From the NCBI GenBank assembly GCA_945860285.1, contig CAMAQB010000024.1:1-40502 (forward strand): DNA of 40,502 nt. Direction: 5' to 3'. How positions within the stretch are numbered: the stretch's first letter is position 1; each line of letters starts with the position of its first letter. The notes below the pieces were generated by a model, which saw nothing but the letters and a program-made list of their open reading frames with translations, was not told where the DNA came from and did no database searches. Below are positions 17,450 to 27,324 of the stretch, one piece after another. This stretch comes from Akkermansia muciniphila. Lineage in GTDB: Bacteria; Verrucomicrobiota; Verrucomicrobiia; Verrucomicrobiales; Akkermansiaceae. The position numbers and the translations under genes are program-made.

Positions 17450-18421
17450 ATGTCTGTCGTCGCACAAAAAGGATCATCGCTCAGGGCCGATGCCATGCAT
17501 CGCCTGAGCAGAAACCGTGCTGCCGTGATCGGCATGTACCTGCTTTTCCTGATCGTCGCCGCCTGTGTGATTCTGCCCTTCACTCCCTGGCTGCCCGATC
17601 CCAACAGCACGAATCTGTTAGGGAAAAACATGCCGCCGGGCGGGGAACATCTTTTCGGAACGGATCACCTCGGCCGCGATATCTTTTCGCGGGTGTTTTT
17701 CGGCGGGCGCATTTCCATTGCCGTGGCAGTGCTGGCGACATTCGTGTCGGTAAGCATCGGGGTCACCTATGGTTCCATTGCCGGGTATGCGGGCAGCAAG
17801 GTCGATGCGATGATGATGCGGGTGGTCGATGTTCTCTACGGCCTGCCGTTTCTGGTGATGGTGATCCTGCTGGGCAAGATGCTGGAAGTGGTGACGCAGG
17901 CGCTGTCCGATCTGATCATTGAGTTTTTCAGAACGCCCACTTCCACCGAGGAGTCGATCAACAGCGTGCGCACAGCGGTCGAGCCGCTGGTTTCCCTGGG
18001 GCCGCTGTTTCTCGCGATCGGAGCAATTTCCTGGCTGACGATCTCGCGCATCGTGCGCGCACAGGTGCAGGGCGTTAAAAAACTCGAGTACATCGAAGCC
18101 GCCCGCTCGCTGGGACTGTCGCACTTCACGATTTTGTTTCGCCACATTCTGCCGAACTGCATCGGTCCGATTATCGTGTATACGACACTAACGATTCCCG
18201 GGGTGATGTTGTTTGAAGCCGTTTTATCCTTCCTCGGTCTCGGGCTGAAGCCGCCTAACAGCTCCTGGGGTGTGCTGATCAAGGAAGGCTCCGACATGAT
18301 GCTCACCAATCCCTGGCTGCTGCTGTTTCCGAGTTTGTTTTTTTCGGTGACGCTGCTGTCCTTGAATTTCCTCGGTGATGGTTTGCGCGATGCCCTAGAT
18401 CCGAAGTCGTCGAAAGACTGA
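17450..18421 (+). CDS. oppC: Oligopeptide ABC transporter permease OppC
   Basis: 323 residues. It starts with a cytoplasmic segment (SLRADAMHRLSRNRAA) and a first helix, then has the OppC hallmarks EHLFGTDHLGRDIFSRVFFGGR, VDVLYGLPFLVMV, the EAA loop YIEAARSLGLSHFTILFRHILPN and LGLGLKPPNSSWG. Between the helix after YGLPFLVMV and LFLAIGAISWLTISR sit roughly 40 residues (EFFRTPTSTEESINSVRTAVE included) that ordinary OppC lacks. No ATPase genes follow before the minus-strand genes, so the OppD/OppF subunits must be encoded elsewhere. Confidence 0.95.
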   Translation: MSVVAQKGSSLRADAMHRLSRNRAAVIGMYLLFLIVAACVILPFTPWLPDPNSTNLLGKNMPPGGEHLFGTDHLGRDIFSRVFFGGRISIAVAVLATFVSVSIGVTYGSIAGYAGSKVDAMMMRVVDVLYGLPFLVMVILLGKMLEVVTQALSDLIIEFFRTPTSTEESINSVRTAVEPLVSLGPLFLAIGAISWLTISRIVRAQVQGVKKLEYIEAARSLGLSHFTILFRHILPNCIGPIIVYTTLTIPGVMLFEAVLSFLGLGLKPPNSSWGVLIKEGSDMMLTNPWLLLFPSLFFSVTLLSLNFLGDGLRDALDPKSSKD

Positions 18422-18564
18422 TTGACGGCTCAGGGATTGACCGTGCTTTGCAGTTGAAGCCCCCCCCGCTGACCGGAGATTGGCAGCAAGCCGTGGGCCC
18501 GGCCATCGTTCCCGGTAGTTGGCAAGAAGGCGAAAGGCGTGAAGAGCGTGCTTGGAGTTGTCGC

Positions 18565-19861
18565 TTAGGCGGGCTTGAGGGTGTAGCGTGAGGAAACAGA
18601 TAGGCGGATCGGGTAGGCGAGATCGAGCGCGGAACCGCCGCAATTCGGCACCACCGAGCATGAAATCAGCCTGGAATCGTGCAGCGTGGGATTGAGTCTC
18701 ATGGCGAATTCCACCGACGTGGGGAAGGCCGTCGCCGTCCGAGTCGTTGGACCCCGGAAGTCCTGTTAGACCGAGGCAGCCCTTCCAGGTGGCGAAGGGC
18801 ATGTCGATCGCGGCGGCCGATTTTGCCAGCAATCCGGAAAGGATTTCCGTGGCTGTCAGTGGCGCGATACCGGTGCTGTAGCGGGCATAGAACGCATGGA
18901 TGATTTCATTGACCACCAGCGTTTGGGCGTTGGTGTTTGGATGAAAATTCGCGCTGTATTGGCCGTTCAGCCACACATAGTTCAGGTCGCCATTGGTTGA
19001 TCAGGTATTGAAAAACGGCATGCCGTGGACGCACAACGGCGCTGTTCCCAGCAGGGACAGGGTTGGTGTGAAGATGTCCGCATAGCCGAGACCGCGCGCG
19101 GAGGAGAGCCCAGCAAGTTGCCGGTTGATGTCGAGCATTACGCTGGTGACCCGCGCGGTTTTGACCGGATCGGTCGGCCACTTGCTTTTGACATCAGGTG
19201 TGATGCCGATGTGGGGGAGATTGACCACGACGATCTGGATGTTTCGATTGAGCGTCCGCATTCGATCGAGAATGGCGGCCGCATCATTGATCAAATCGGC
19301 GATAAATGTCCCCGGCGAACCACCATTGTAGATGTTGCCATACACCTCGCGCAGGTCGTTGCCGCCGATAAAAAAAACCAGCCTTTACGCAGTGTTCCGC
19401 ACCTGGTTCTCGAGATCCCCGAGCCGAAAGGCCGTGTCTTGATCCAGTGTCTCCAGCGCGAGCAGCAATGACAGGTCGGGATCAGCACCGATCAGATCGC
19501 GGAACGTCGATTCCCCGGTGACGAAGCTGCGCAGTTGTTCGATCTTGAGCCCAGGCAGCGCCCAGTTGTATTCATGACGGAAGAACAGCGTTTTTAAAAA
19601 CAGTCGGTAGGTGCTGCGCGCGCCGATGTCGAATTGCTGATGCCTATAGCTCGTGTTGTTGAGTATCTCCACCCAATTCCGCACGTTGGGTCCGAAGTTG
19701 TCACCGAAAGTTCCGACAAAAGGATCCGACACCCGGAAACCGAACACCGCCTCATAGGCAAAAGTAAGCGAATCACCGAGGGTTACGCACTGTTCGGCGG
19801 CTGGGACCGGGCTGGCCTGGAGAAGGAATCCGACGAGCAGAGGGGCGAACAGTTTTTTCAT
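18565..19861 (-). pseudogene. Inactivated SGNH/GDSL-type hydrolase
   Basis: Read from MKKLFAPLLVGF (signal peptide ending near VPAAEQ), the GDSL block VTLGDSLTFAYEAVFGF is intact. The frame then hits an in-frame TAA (19385-19387) just before LVFFIGGNDLREVYG, which holds the conserved GxND block. It continues in the same frame through VVVNLPHIGIT to a second in-frame stop, TGA at 19001-19003, then through STNGDLNYVWLNGQYSANFHPN, where the catalytic Asp/His region should lie. Near 18720, after DSDGDGLP, a one-base gain moves the rest (VEFAMRLNPTLHD...YTLKPA) into another frame ending at 18565. Three lesions make a functional enzyme unlikely. The parent was a secreted esterase/lipase-like protein. 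Confidence 0.88.
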
Positions 19862-19890
19862 CAACTGAAGCGTACCGCCGGAATAGCCGG

Positions 19891-20787
19891 TCAAATTTCC
19901 GCGTCGAGAATGGAATGTGCGGATTTTTTCTCTTCTCGAATTCCGGCGACGATACCCGCGGGCAGGCCGAAACCAAAACCACAGACATGGCCGAGCACGT
20001 CGGTATGCGGGTCCTGGCTGGCTCCGAGCATACCGAGCAGCACCACGCCCGCCATGAACGGTGTGAGAATCCTGAGCCATGGCAGGTGCGGGCGGGAGGG
20101 CAGCGACTCGGCGATGCCCAGTCCCGAAAGGATGCCCAGCGCGGCGAAAACAGATGTGGAGGCACCGATCGAGCTGAAATGATCCGGATAGTGGGACCAA
20201 CAGGTGAGAGCATTGCCCAGTGTGCCGCAGAGCAGGGTCAAGCCCCAGCCTTTGAAGGGGCCGATCGAGCGGACCACAAAAGTGATGAAGGCGGCACCCA
20301 CCAGCAAATTGCCGATCAAGTGCATCAGATCGCCGTGCAGGAACAGTGCGGTGAAGGGACGCCACCATTCGCCGCGTTGGAACAATCCCACGCTCGACGA
20401 GCAGAGGCGGTCGTTGAGTGAATCATCGACGCCCTGCCAGTAGTAAACAGCGATCAGGAGCAATATCCAGTAGCCGCACAGCACCCAGCCAGGAGCATAA
20501 CGACTCCATGGTCTCCTTGTCGGCACTGTTTTTTCGGGCAACGAAATTTCCGCCGCATAGGCATCCAGTTCCACGGCGATGCGCGGTGCCGGGTGCATCT
20601 CGGCCTGCAGTTCGAATTCTTTGCGGTCCGCGCTCGCCTCTACCCGGCAGATCTCGCCCATCGCAAGGATCACCAGACCGTGGTCGTTCGCCTCCCGCAA
20701 CGTCGGATATTGCCCGACCGGAACCCAGCTCTCCCACTCGGAGTCGTCGGTCTGTTCGGCATCGTGTTGTCGTGTCAATTCCTTCAT
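19891..20787 (-). CDS. Rhomboid family intramembrane serine protease
   Basis: 298 residues from MKELTRQHDAEQ; an ATG 69 bases upstream is possible. The first 110 residues are cytosolic (ESWVPVGQYPTLREANDHGL, a small domain found before the membrane part in related proteins). Then come about six or seven helices with the rhomboid landmarks: WWRPFTALFLHGDLMHLIGNLL, the nucleophile S210 in IGASTSVFAALG, and H267 in DVLGHVCGFGFG. These enzymes cut membrane proteins within the bilayer. Both catalytic residues are present. The gene lies 29 bases upstream of the dead SGNH hydrolase gene on the same strand and is divergent from the PPK2 gene. Confidence 0.93.
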   Translation of the reverse strand: MKELTRQHDAEQTDDSEWESWVPVGQYPTLREANDHGLVILAMGEICRVEASADRKEFELQAEMHPAPRIAVELDAYAAEISLPEKTVPTRRPWSRYAPGWVLCGYWILLLIAVYYWQGVDDSLNDRLCSSSVGLFQRGEWWRPFTALFLHGDLMHLIGNLLVGAAFITFVVRSIGPFKGWGLTLLCGTLGNALTCWSHYPDHFSSIGASTSVFAALGILSGLGIAESLPSRPHLPWLRILTPFMAGVVLLGMLGASQDPHTDVLGHVCGFGFGLPAGIVAGIREEKKSAHSILDAEI

Positions 20788-20963
20788 GCTACGTTGCCCC
20801 AAAGGACTCGCACTGAGCTCCGGGCATTGATCTTTACCATCCACGGAAAATCGCATTCGTCAACAGGCGATTTCCAACCGTGTGTCAACGGCGTTCACGG
20901 CAGCGTGGAAAAAACCGGCGACGAAAGCTTGTCATGAAAGCTGGAACCCATCATAATGGGCGC

Positions 20964-21788
20964 ATGGATTTGTCCGAATTCGCTACTCGATACATCGTCA
21001 AGCCCGGAGCAAAACCGGACTTGAGCAAGATCGATGCGGATGAGATCAAATGGGTCCCGCCGAGGCATCGGCACCGTGGCGAGCGGATCTTCGAAAGGCT
21101 GCGCGATGAAATCCAGGCCCTGCAGAAAGTGCTCTATGCCGAGAACAAACATCGCATCCTGATCATACTTCAGGCGATGGACACCGGAGGCAAGGATGGT
21201 TGCGTAAAACACGTTTTTTCGCGCGTCGACCCACAGGGGATCTTTGTGAAGTCGTTCAAAAAACCGAGCAGCGATGACCTGTCGCACGACTTTTTATGGC
21301 GGGTGCATCCGCATGTTCCCGGCAATGGTGAGATCGTGGTGTTCAACCGCAGCCACTACGAGGACATCATCGCCGTTCGCGTGAAAAAGCTCCGCGGTGA
21401 AGATGTCTGGAAAAAACGCTACCAGCACATCATTGATTTTGAGAAAATGCTCAGTGATGAGGGGACGACGATCATCAAATTCTATCTCCATATTTCGTTA
21501 GAGGAACAGAAAACGCGGCTGTTGTCGAGATTGCAGTTGCCGGAAAAGCACTGGAAGCTCAACCCCGAAGATCTCAAGGATCGCGCGCTGTGGAGTGAGT
21601 TCATGAACGCCTATGAGGATGTGTTGGCCAAAACATCGACCCCCAACGCTCCGTGGTTTGTGGTGCCCGCAAACCGCAAGTGGTATCGCAATCTGGTGGT
21701 CGCGCAACTGGTGGTCGAGACGCTGCGCAATCTGCACATGGAATTTCCCAAACCAAAGTGGGATCCAAAGCAGATAAACGTGGTTTGA
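20964..21788 (+). CDS. PPK2 family polyphosphate kinase
   Basis: 274 residues from MDLSEFATRYIVKPG, which fits the usual PPK2 start; an ATG at 20934 would add ten residues. The P-loop kinase core shows Walker A ILQAMDTGGKDG, then VDPQGIFVKSFKKPSSDDLSHDFLWR and Walker B VVFNRSHYEDIIAVRV, and ends VAQLVVETLRNLHMEFPKP. This matches single-domain PPK2 enzymes (TIGR03709 type), which transfer phosphate between polyphosphate and nucleoside mono- or diphosphates in the cytosol. The direction and nucleotide preference cannot be read from sequence by eye. It is divergent from the rhomboid gene, with a shared upstream region of about 175 bases. Confidence 0.93.
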   Translation: MDLSEFATRYIVKPGAKPDLSKIDADEIKWVPPRHRHRGERIFERLRDEIQALQKVLYAENKHRILIILQAMDTGGKDGCVKHVFSRVDPQGIFVKSFKKPSSDDLSHDFLWRVHPHVPGNGEIVVFNRSHYEDIIAVRVKKLRGEDVWKKRYQHIIDFEKMLSDEGTTIIKFYLHISLEEQKTRLLSRLQLPEKHWKLNPEDLKDRALWSEFMNAYEDVLAKTSTPNAPWFVVPANRKWYRNLVVAQLVVETLRNLHMEFPKPKWDPKQINVV

Positions 21789-21842
21789 TTCATTTCCGGA
21801 AGAACACAATCGCAACAGCGGACTCGCCGTTATCCCTTTTCC

Positions 21843-24170
21843 ATGGCTCCAAAATCAACACGATCCCGCCGCACATTCATGCAACAGACCGGTGCCGGTG
21901 TTCTGGCGACGCTGGCGGCACGTGGTCAGGTTGTGGGGTCGCTTAACCAACCATCCGACCAAGCGGGCTTGATTCCGTCGCATCGGGAAATTCCGCTGCC
22001 GGGATTCCATGCCTATGCCGCGGGCCAAAGTGTGGTGGCCGGACAGTCGTTGGATTTTTTCGTGAGCAGCTCGGTGCCCTATGATTTCTCCATTGTGAAA
22101 CCCGGTGCCAGTGCGGATGACCCGGAAACGGACGAGGTGGTGCATCGATTTGCCTCCCTTCCGGCGGCACAACAGCCGATTCACCCTGGCTCCTACATCC
22201 ACATTGCCAAAGCGTTGACCCGGGAGCAGGTTCCCGCTGCGCTGGCGATGGAATGCTGGGTCCGCCTCTTCAAGAACGATGCGCAGCAGGGAATGATCAC
22301 CCAGGGCGACATCGAAACGTCGGGCATTGGACTTTCGCTTTCGGCGACGGGTGAGATTGTGTTTCAAGGCACGGCGCCGGTCATCGGACCCAAACTGCAA
22401 AAACATCGCTGGTATCATCTGGTCGGGCAGTGGGATGGCAGCGAAAATACCTTGTGGGTGGATGGCCAGCGCGTTGCCGCCACTGCCGCGACGGGTGCGC
22501 TGGCGTTCCCCCCTTCGCCGCTGCGACTCGGTGCTTCCGAACGTCAGGGTCGGGCCGATGTTTTTCTCGATGGCGATCTGGCGATGCCGGTGTTGTATGC
22601 GAAGGCGCTATCGGCGGGGGATATCCAACGGCGTTGTGCCGAGAAAGGCATGCAGGTGGCTGCGGGCAAGGACTTGCTGGCCTGCTGGCCCCTCAACGAG
22701 GAGGTGGGCGATGCGGTGGCGGATGTCACGGCCCACAAACGTCAGGGCCGGATCATCAATCACGGCACCTGGATGATTGGTGGACCGGGATTCGATGGCA
22801 CAAAAGTCCCGCGCTACGGCGTGGAGTATGATCCCGGAAAGGATGTGAGCCGGGGTCATGGACTGCGGCTGGCCAGCGATGATTTGTATGACTGCCGGTG
22901 GAAGTCGACGCATTCGTTCGCTGTTCCCGAGAATGCCGAATCAGGCATCTACTGTGCCCGCGCACGTTTCGAACTGAATGGCAAAGCCATGCTGTATCAC
23001 GTCACGTTCATCGTGCGCCGCGCCGCGAGCAAAGCCAAGGCCCCAATTCTGGTGCTTTGTTCGTCCAATACCTGGCTGTCCTACAGTTCCACTCCTTTTG
23101 CAGTCAACCAGCGCTGGAATCATTCGTGGGGAACGTACGGCTGTGAAAACAGCCATCCGCTCGCGCCGGCCTATTCCAATTACCGGGGGCATCACGCCGG
23201 ACAACCGTGTTTCCAACAGGGCTTGCGCATGCCCTGGCCGGCTGCGGGACCCGACGTGCTCTACAGTTCCAAGGCCACCGGTTACAGCCATCTGATGCGG
23301 GCCGAGCGATTCGCCCAAATCTGGCTGAAGCAGAACGGCTATGATTTTGACGTCATCACCGATCTGGACCTGCACCGCGATCCGGGGCAATTGATCGGTT
23401 ACCGCGTTTTGATGATCAACGGCCACAGCGAGTATTGGTCGAGGGAAGCCTACCAGGGCGTGGACGAATATCTCAAACAGGGCGGAAATGCGGTGGTTTT
23501 CTCCGGAAACACGATGTTCTGGCGGGTTAGTTTCAATCCGGAAGGAACAGTCATGGAGTGCCGCAAATTCGATGAACGCATCGGCGGACAGGAAGGCGCG
23601 CCGATCGGCGAAATTTTTCACAGTGATGACCGCCTTCGCGGCAGCCTCATGCGCGAGTGTGGCTTGCCCGCATGGCAGGTGCTTGGATTGGAGTGCGATG
23701 GCTGGGGTGGCATCGAAGGCAAGGAACTCGGTGTCTATCATCCCGAAACACCGGATCATTTCCTGTTCAAACAACCGGAAGCGGTGGCTTTGGCGCAGGG
23801 CGAGACATTTGGCCACGGACCCGGGGGGGCTGTGCCGCGGGCGGTAGGGCATGAATGGGATGTCAGGCTCGGGCGCCTCAAAGCATTGACGAAAAAACTA
23901 CCTTCCGGAGCGACGTTGCCTGATGAACCGGCGGGAATCGTCACCCTGGCGCGCGGAGTGCGGGAGCAAAAGGACGCGCTGGATTATTTCACCAACCCGG
24001 TGAAATCACCCGACGGCACCGTTGCGGAAATGATTTATTGGGAGCGTCCGCAGGGAGGGCGCGTTTTCCATGCCGGAGCCATCGCGGCAGGCTGGGTGCT
24101 CTCCGTCGACCCCAAAATGCAGGCACTCGTTAGAAATGTGTTGCATCATTTCGGAGTAACCAAGAAGTGA
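21843..24170 (+). CDS. Tat-exported LamG / N,N-dimethylformamidase beta-subunit-like protein
   Basis: 775 residues. The N-terminus SRRTFMQQTGAGVLATLAARG is a twin-arginine signal, so the protein is exported folded. A LamG-type concanavalin-like domain lies at about 120-290 (MECWVRLFK, HRWYHLVGQWDGSENTLWVDG). The C-terminal half resembles the large subunit of N,N-dimethylformamidase: KAPILVLCSSNTWLSYSS, GYDFDVITDLDLH, the NGHSEYWS motif with a candidate metal-binding Tyr, and GGNAVVFSGNTMFWRVSF. Dimethylformamidase holds iron through two Tyr and one Glu; Tat export would suit a cofactor-loaded enzyme. No small-subunit gene is adjacent, so amide hydrolysis is not assured. It follows the PPK2 gene by 54 bases. 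Confidence 0.85.
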   Translation: MAPKSTRSRRTFMQQTGAGVLATLAARGQVVGSLNQPSDQAGLIPSHREIPLPGFHAYAAGQSVVAGQSLDFFVSSSVPYDFSIVKPGASADDPETDEVVHRFASLPAAQQPIHPGSYIHIAKALTREQVPAALAMECWVRLFKNDAQQGMITQGDIETSGIGLSLSATGEIVFQGTAPVIGPKLQKHRWYHLVGQWDGSENTLWVDGQRVAATAATGALAFPPSPLRLGASERQGRADVFLDGDLAMPVLYAKALSAGDIQRRCAEKGMQVAAGKDLLACWPLNEEVGDAVADVTAHKRQGRIINHGTWMIGGPGFDGTKVPRYGVEYDPGKDVSRGHGLRLASDDLYDCRWKSTHSFAVPENAESGIYCARARFELNGKAMLYHVTFIVRRAASKAKAPILVLCSSNTWLSYSSTPFAVNQRWNHSWGTYGCENSHPLAPAYSNYRGHHAGQPCFQQGLRMPWPAAGPDVLYSSKATGYSHLMRAERFAQIWLKQNGYDFDVITDLDLHRDPGQLIGYRVLMINGHSEYWSREAYQGVDEYLKQGGNAVVFSGNTMFWRVSFNPEGTVMECRKFDERIGGQEGAPIGEIFHSDDRLRGSLMRECGLPAWQVLGLECDGWGGIEGKELGVYHPETPDHFLFKQPEAVALAQGETFGHGPGGAVPRAVGHEWDVRLGRLKALTKKLPSGATLPDEPAGIVTLARGVREQKDALDYFTNPVKSPDGTVAEMIYWERPQGGRVFHAGAIAAGWVLSVDPKMQALVRNVLHHFGVTKK

Positions 24171-24321
24171 TCGCACACGAGTTTTTTTGTTAGGATTGCC
24201 GGAAGGTGTCGGAAAGGGGCTCACTAGACGCGATGCAGGATACCTCAATTCTTCTCCACCTGCAGCCGCAGGAAGCGTTTTGCGTTGAAGGTTCCATTGC
24301 CCAAGCCATCAGGTGGTCGCA

Positions 24322-26170
24322 CTACGCTTCCAACACCGGATTTGGAGCGCTGGACGCGCTTTGCGCTTTGGCCGCTTGATCGCGGATCAGATTGGCGAGC
24401 AATACGTCAACCAGCGTGCCACCTCCACTCTGGCTGTTGGTGCCACCTCCGACAATGACTTCGGGAACCAGTTTGAAACCACTGCCGGCAAGGGCCTGGG
24501 CGACCTGGATGGCAGCGTAGTTGCCTGCTTCCATGGATTCAATTTTTGCTTTGGTAACTTCTGCTTCCGCATTGCCGATCGCGAGGGTCTTTTTCGCGGT
24601 GGCCTGTCCGACCGTGGTGACAACCATCGCATCGGCATCGGCCTGGATGGTTTTTGATTTCGCTTCACCCTCCGCTTTTTTCACAGCCGCCTGCGCATCG
24701 TAATCGGAGATCTGCACCTTGCGTTCGGCATCGACCACCCGGGCTTGGGTGTCTGCCAGGGCCTTTGCCTGTTCGAGTTGCTGGCGAGTGGTCTGGGCCT
24801 CGATCTGCGTGCCGTAGGTCACTTTCTCCTGTTCGGCGATCTTGCGGTCGGTGAGAGTTTTCATGAGCGACTCGGGCGGCACGATGTCGCCGATGAGAGT
24901 ATCGACCGCGCCCACGTTGTAGTCGGCAAGGGCCGCGGAGATCGCGCGCTTCGCATCATCTTGTCGTTCCTGACGTTCTTTCAAGAAGGCGATGGCATCG
25001 GAGCCCTGCGCAGCGTTGCGGAAGTAGTTTCCGATGGTCGGTTCGAGCACTTGGGTAACGAGGTTTGCCACACTGCCGAAGCGTGCGATCACTTTCGGGG
25101 CATCGTTGCGGGTTAATGTGAATGATCTGGCTGACATCGAGGTTGAACGTGAAACCGTCGGACGAGCGGACTGTGATGGTGCTAAGGTTTTGGTCGAGCC
25201 TGTGTGCTTCTGATTTGACCGTGGCCCAGTTGAGTACGACGTTCGCGGTAGGCACGCATTCGACCTTGCCTTGTGGGTCAGCGGATTGATCGGATATCGA
25301 CCTGGGTCGAGCGGAGTGACACAAACGCCCTTTTCGCCCGGTGACACCAGATTGCCGTGTTTGAAACCATCGCCTGTCACATCCACGCCGATGGAGCCTA
25401 CATAGGCGATCACCACGCCGACATTGGCGATCGGCACTTCGGTCATCGGATAGGTTTGCACCGTTGCGAAACGAGGGTTCACATAGTATCGGCCCGCGAG
25501 AAGCACCTGTTCCTGAGGGCCCTTGTAACCGCCGGCCTGGCAGAATAGCTGTCCGTCCTGAAACATGTTGTGCCCTGGAACCTCGCCACCGGCGATCTCA
25601 CCGGTCGGCAACGGCGCCCCTTCCTTGGTCGTCACGACACCGACCATGTTGTCTTCGATTTCCAGCGCCCGTTCGCGCATGACCGTGAAAAATACGGTGT
25701 TGATGCGATACTTGCCGGGAGGGATCACCGCCATCTGCGGTCCGCGCTCGCCGCCTTTCTCGATGAAGTCGCGGACGCTTTGGAATGAATCGCAGGCGAC
25801 GGCGTTGCAGATCACCCGACCGCCGGAAATCGGCTTGCCGCCCGCGGCTTCGACGATGCCGATCAGCCCTTCCTCGATTTCGATGAAGGGCTCGATGTGG
25901 ATTGAATATTGCCACGGCCACAACCAGAAGTGCAGACCGGGAGCCAAGGCATCGGCCTGGAGTCCCGCTTCGCCTTTGAGGGCGACAATCTCGCCATCGG
26001 CCAGTATTTTATGCTGCCCGAACAATACGAATTTCTTGGTTACGACCCCGATTCCGTTCTGTGGGATGATCACCACTCCGATGATTCGAAGGACATATCG
26101 ATAGCAAACGATGAACAAAACGACCCCCCACTAGGATGATCAAGGTTGAAATGATTTGTGTGTTTGTCAT
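24322..26170 (-). pseudogene. Band 7/SPFH (flotillin-like) protein gene with three indels
   Basis: The natural start is ATG at 26170, giving MTNTQIISTLIILVG, which must join VVLFIVCYRYVLRIIG in the next frame across a run of six C (26124-26129); removing one base restores a normal N-terminal helix. From a TTG at 26118 an open frame of 598 codons runs to the end. It has SPFH-type sequence (EQVLLAGRYYVNPRFATV), then a coiled-coil tail rich in Ala, Glu, Lys and Gln (about 430-560). Between a 5-base tandem duplication (25264-25273) and an extra base near 25110 about 50 codons are out of frame; the other frame gives normal family sequence (NVVLNWATVKSEAHRLDQNL ... VSQIIHI). Family members form membrane-bound oligomers in lipid domains. 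It is either damaged or affected by sequence errors. Confidence 0.8.
25264..25273. repeat. 5-bp tandem duplication inside the band 7 gene
   Basis: CCTTG is present twice in tandem (CAAGG twice on the coding strand). Removing one copy restores the frame into VECVPTANVVLNW, so the duplication is the likely frameshift event. Confidence 0.8.
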
Positions 26171-26330
26171 GGTAATTGATGTTCCGTAGCAGTGACCGGA
26201 TTATGGCTTGTCGGCTAAAATTGTAAAGAATTTCGCTGTGGTCTCGGACAGTTAGGCGGGCATAATCATCTCGTCCGAAGTCGATTCTCTGCCGCCTTGT
26301 GATGAGCGCATGCCACCCGTTGGTTGGCAA

Positions 26331-27230
26331 TCACAACTTATCATGGCCTGTTGAGGTGATCGATTCATGTGTGGTTGGATTGATTTCCACGTATTCAGCG
26401 GGTTCATACTTGACCAGGGCAAAGTTTCTGGTGGTGAGCTTTTCGTCTTCCACCTCACTGCGGCATTTCAGCGTCTTGTACTGCCAGATTTCGTTGCGGC
26501 GATAAAACTTCCCATCGATTTTCAGAAACGCGTGATTTTTTTCCTTCACACGATACTTGTGCGGCAATTCGTGATCACAGCGCAGTTCACCCTCTAACGT
26601 TTTTTCCGTCAGCCACAGCCTGAGTTGAAAACTGTGCGGGGTGTCATTGCGTAATCGATAGTCCACATAGTTGTAAAAAATCGACGCGCCCGTGCCGAAG
26701 GGAATGACGCGCCCTTCATCGGGAAACGGATCATAGCTGTGTTGACTGCGTTCGATCACGGTTAGCGGGCTGTGAAGCGCCAACCAATGGATGAGATTGG
26801 CGATTTGGCAAATTCCGCCGCCGATGCCCGAAATCGCCTTGCCGCGACTGAGTTGCAACCCTTCGACAAATCCCCGCTTGCGGGTTGGTTTCCCCACCAG
26901 ACGACAAAACGAAAACATCTCGCCCGGTCGAATGATCACGCCGGTAATGTGCCGCACCGCGATGTCGAGATTGATGATTTTGTTGTGTTGCAACTGTGGA
27001 TCAGAATCGCCAAGTTTGCGAATCAGCAATGAAGAATGCCGATGTACCCGATAGCCAAGAGGTGAGTCCTGCCGCTTTTGGGCAAATGGTTCCTTTTGCC
27101 GCCACCATTGCAAGCGTCGCTTGAGCCGGAAATACCAAACCCCGAGTGAATAGACCAATGGATTGCGATGACTCAGCCGGTCACAGCCTACCGAGGGAAG
27201 TCGGTTGGGAATGGATGTGTCCGTTGGCAT
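26331..27230 (-). CDS. VanW family protein
   Basis: 299 residues. The VanW domain (PF04294) fills the middle: NKIINLDIAVRHITGVIIRPGEMFSFCRLVG, GKAISGIGGGICQIANLIHWLALHSPLTVIERSQHSYDPFPDEGR and FGTGASIFYNYVDYRLRN. The family is named from vancomycin-resistance clusters but is widespread and its biochemical role is not established; the conserved GGGICQ segment is thought to be central. No resistance genes are nearby. There is no signal peptide, and the N-terminus is basic (FRLKRRLQWWRQK). It lies between lepA and the band 7 gene on the same strand, 94 bases downstream of lepA. Confidence 0.93.
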   Translation of the reverse strand: MPTDTSIPNRLPSVGCDRLSHRNPLVYSLGVWYFRLKRRLQWWRQKEPFAQKRQDSPLGYRVHRHSSLLIRKLGDSDPQLQHNKIINLDIAVRHITGVIIRPGEMFSFCRLVGKPTRKRGFVEGLQLSRGKAISGIGGGICQIANLIHWLALHSPLTVIERSQHSYDPFPDEGRVIPFGTGASIFYNYVDYRLRNDTPHSFQLRLWLTEKTLEGELRCDHELPHKYRVKEKNHAFLKIDGKFYRRNEIWQYKTLKCRSEVEDEKLTTRNFALVKYEPAEYVEINPTTHESITSTGHDKL

Positions 27231-27324
27231 GGATGAACTACGCTGCTGGCCGTATGGTTTATCAGCATGGGTGCGTGGATTCCATAAAATGAGGCGGCGT
27301 GCAGTAGTCCGGAAGCCTGCCTTT

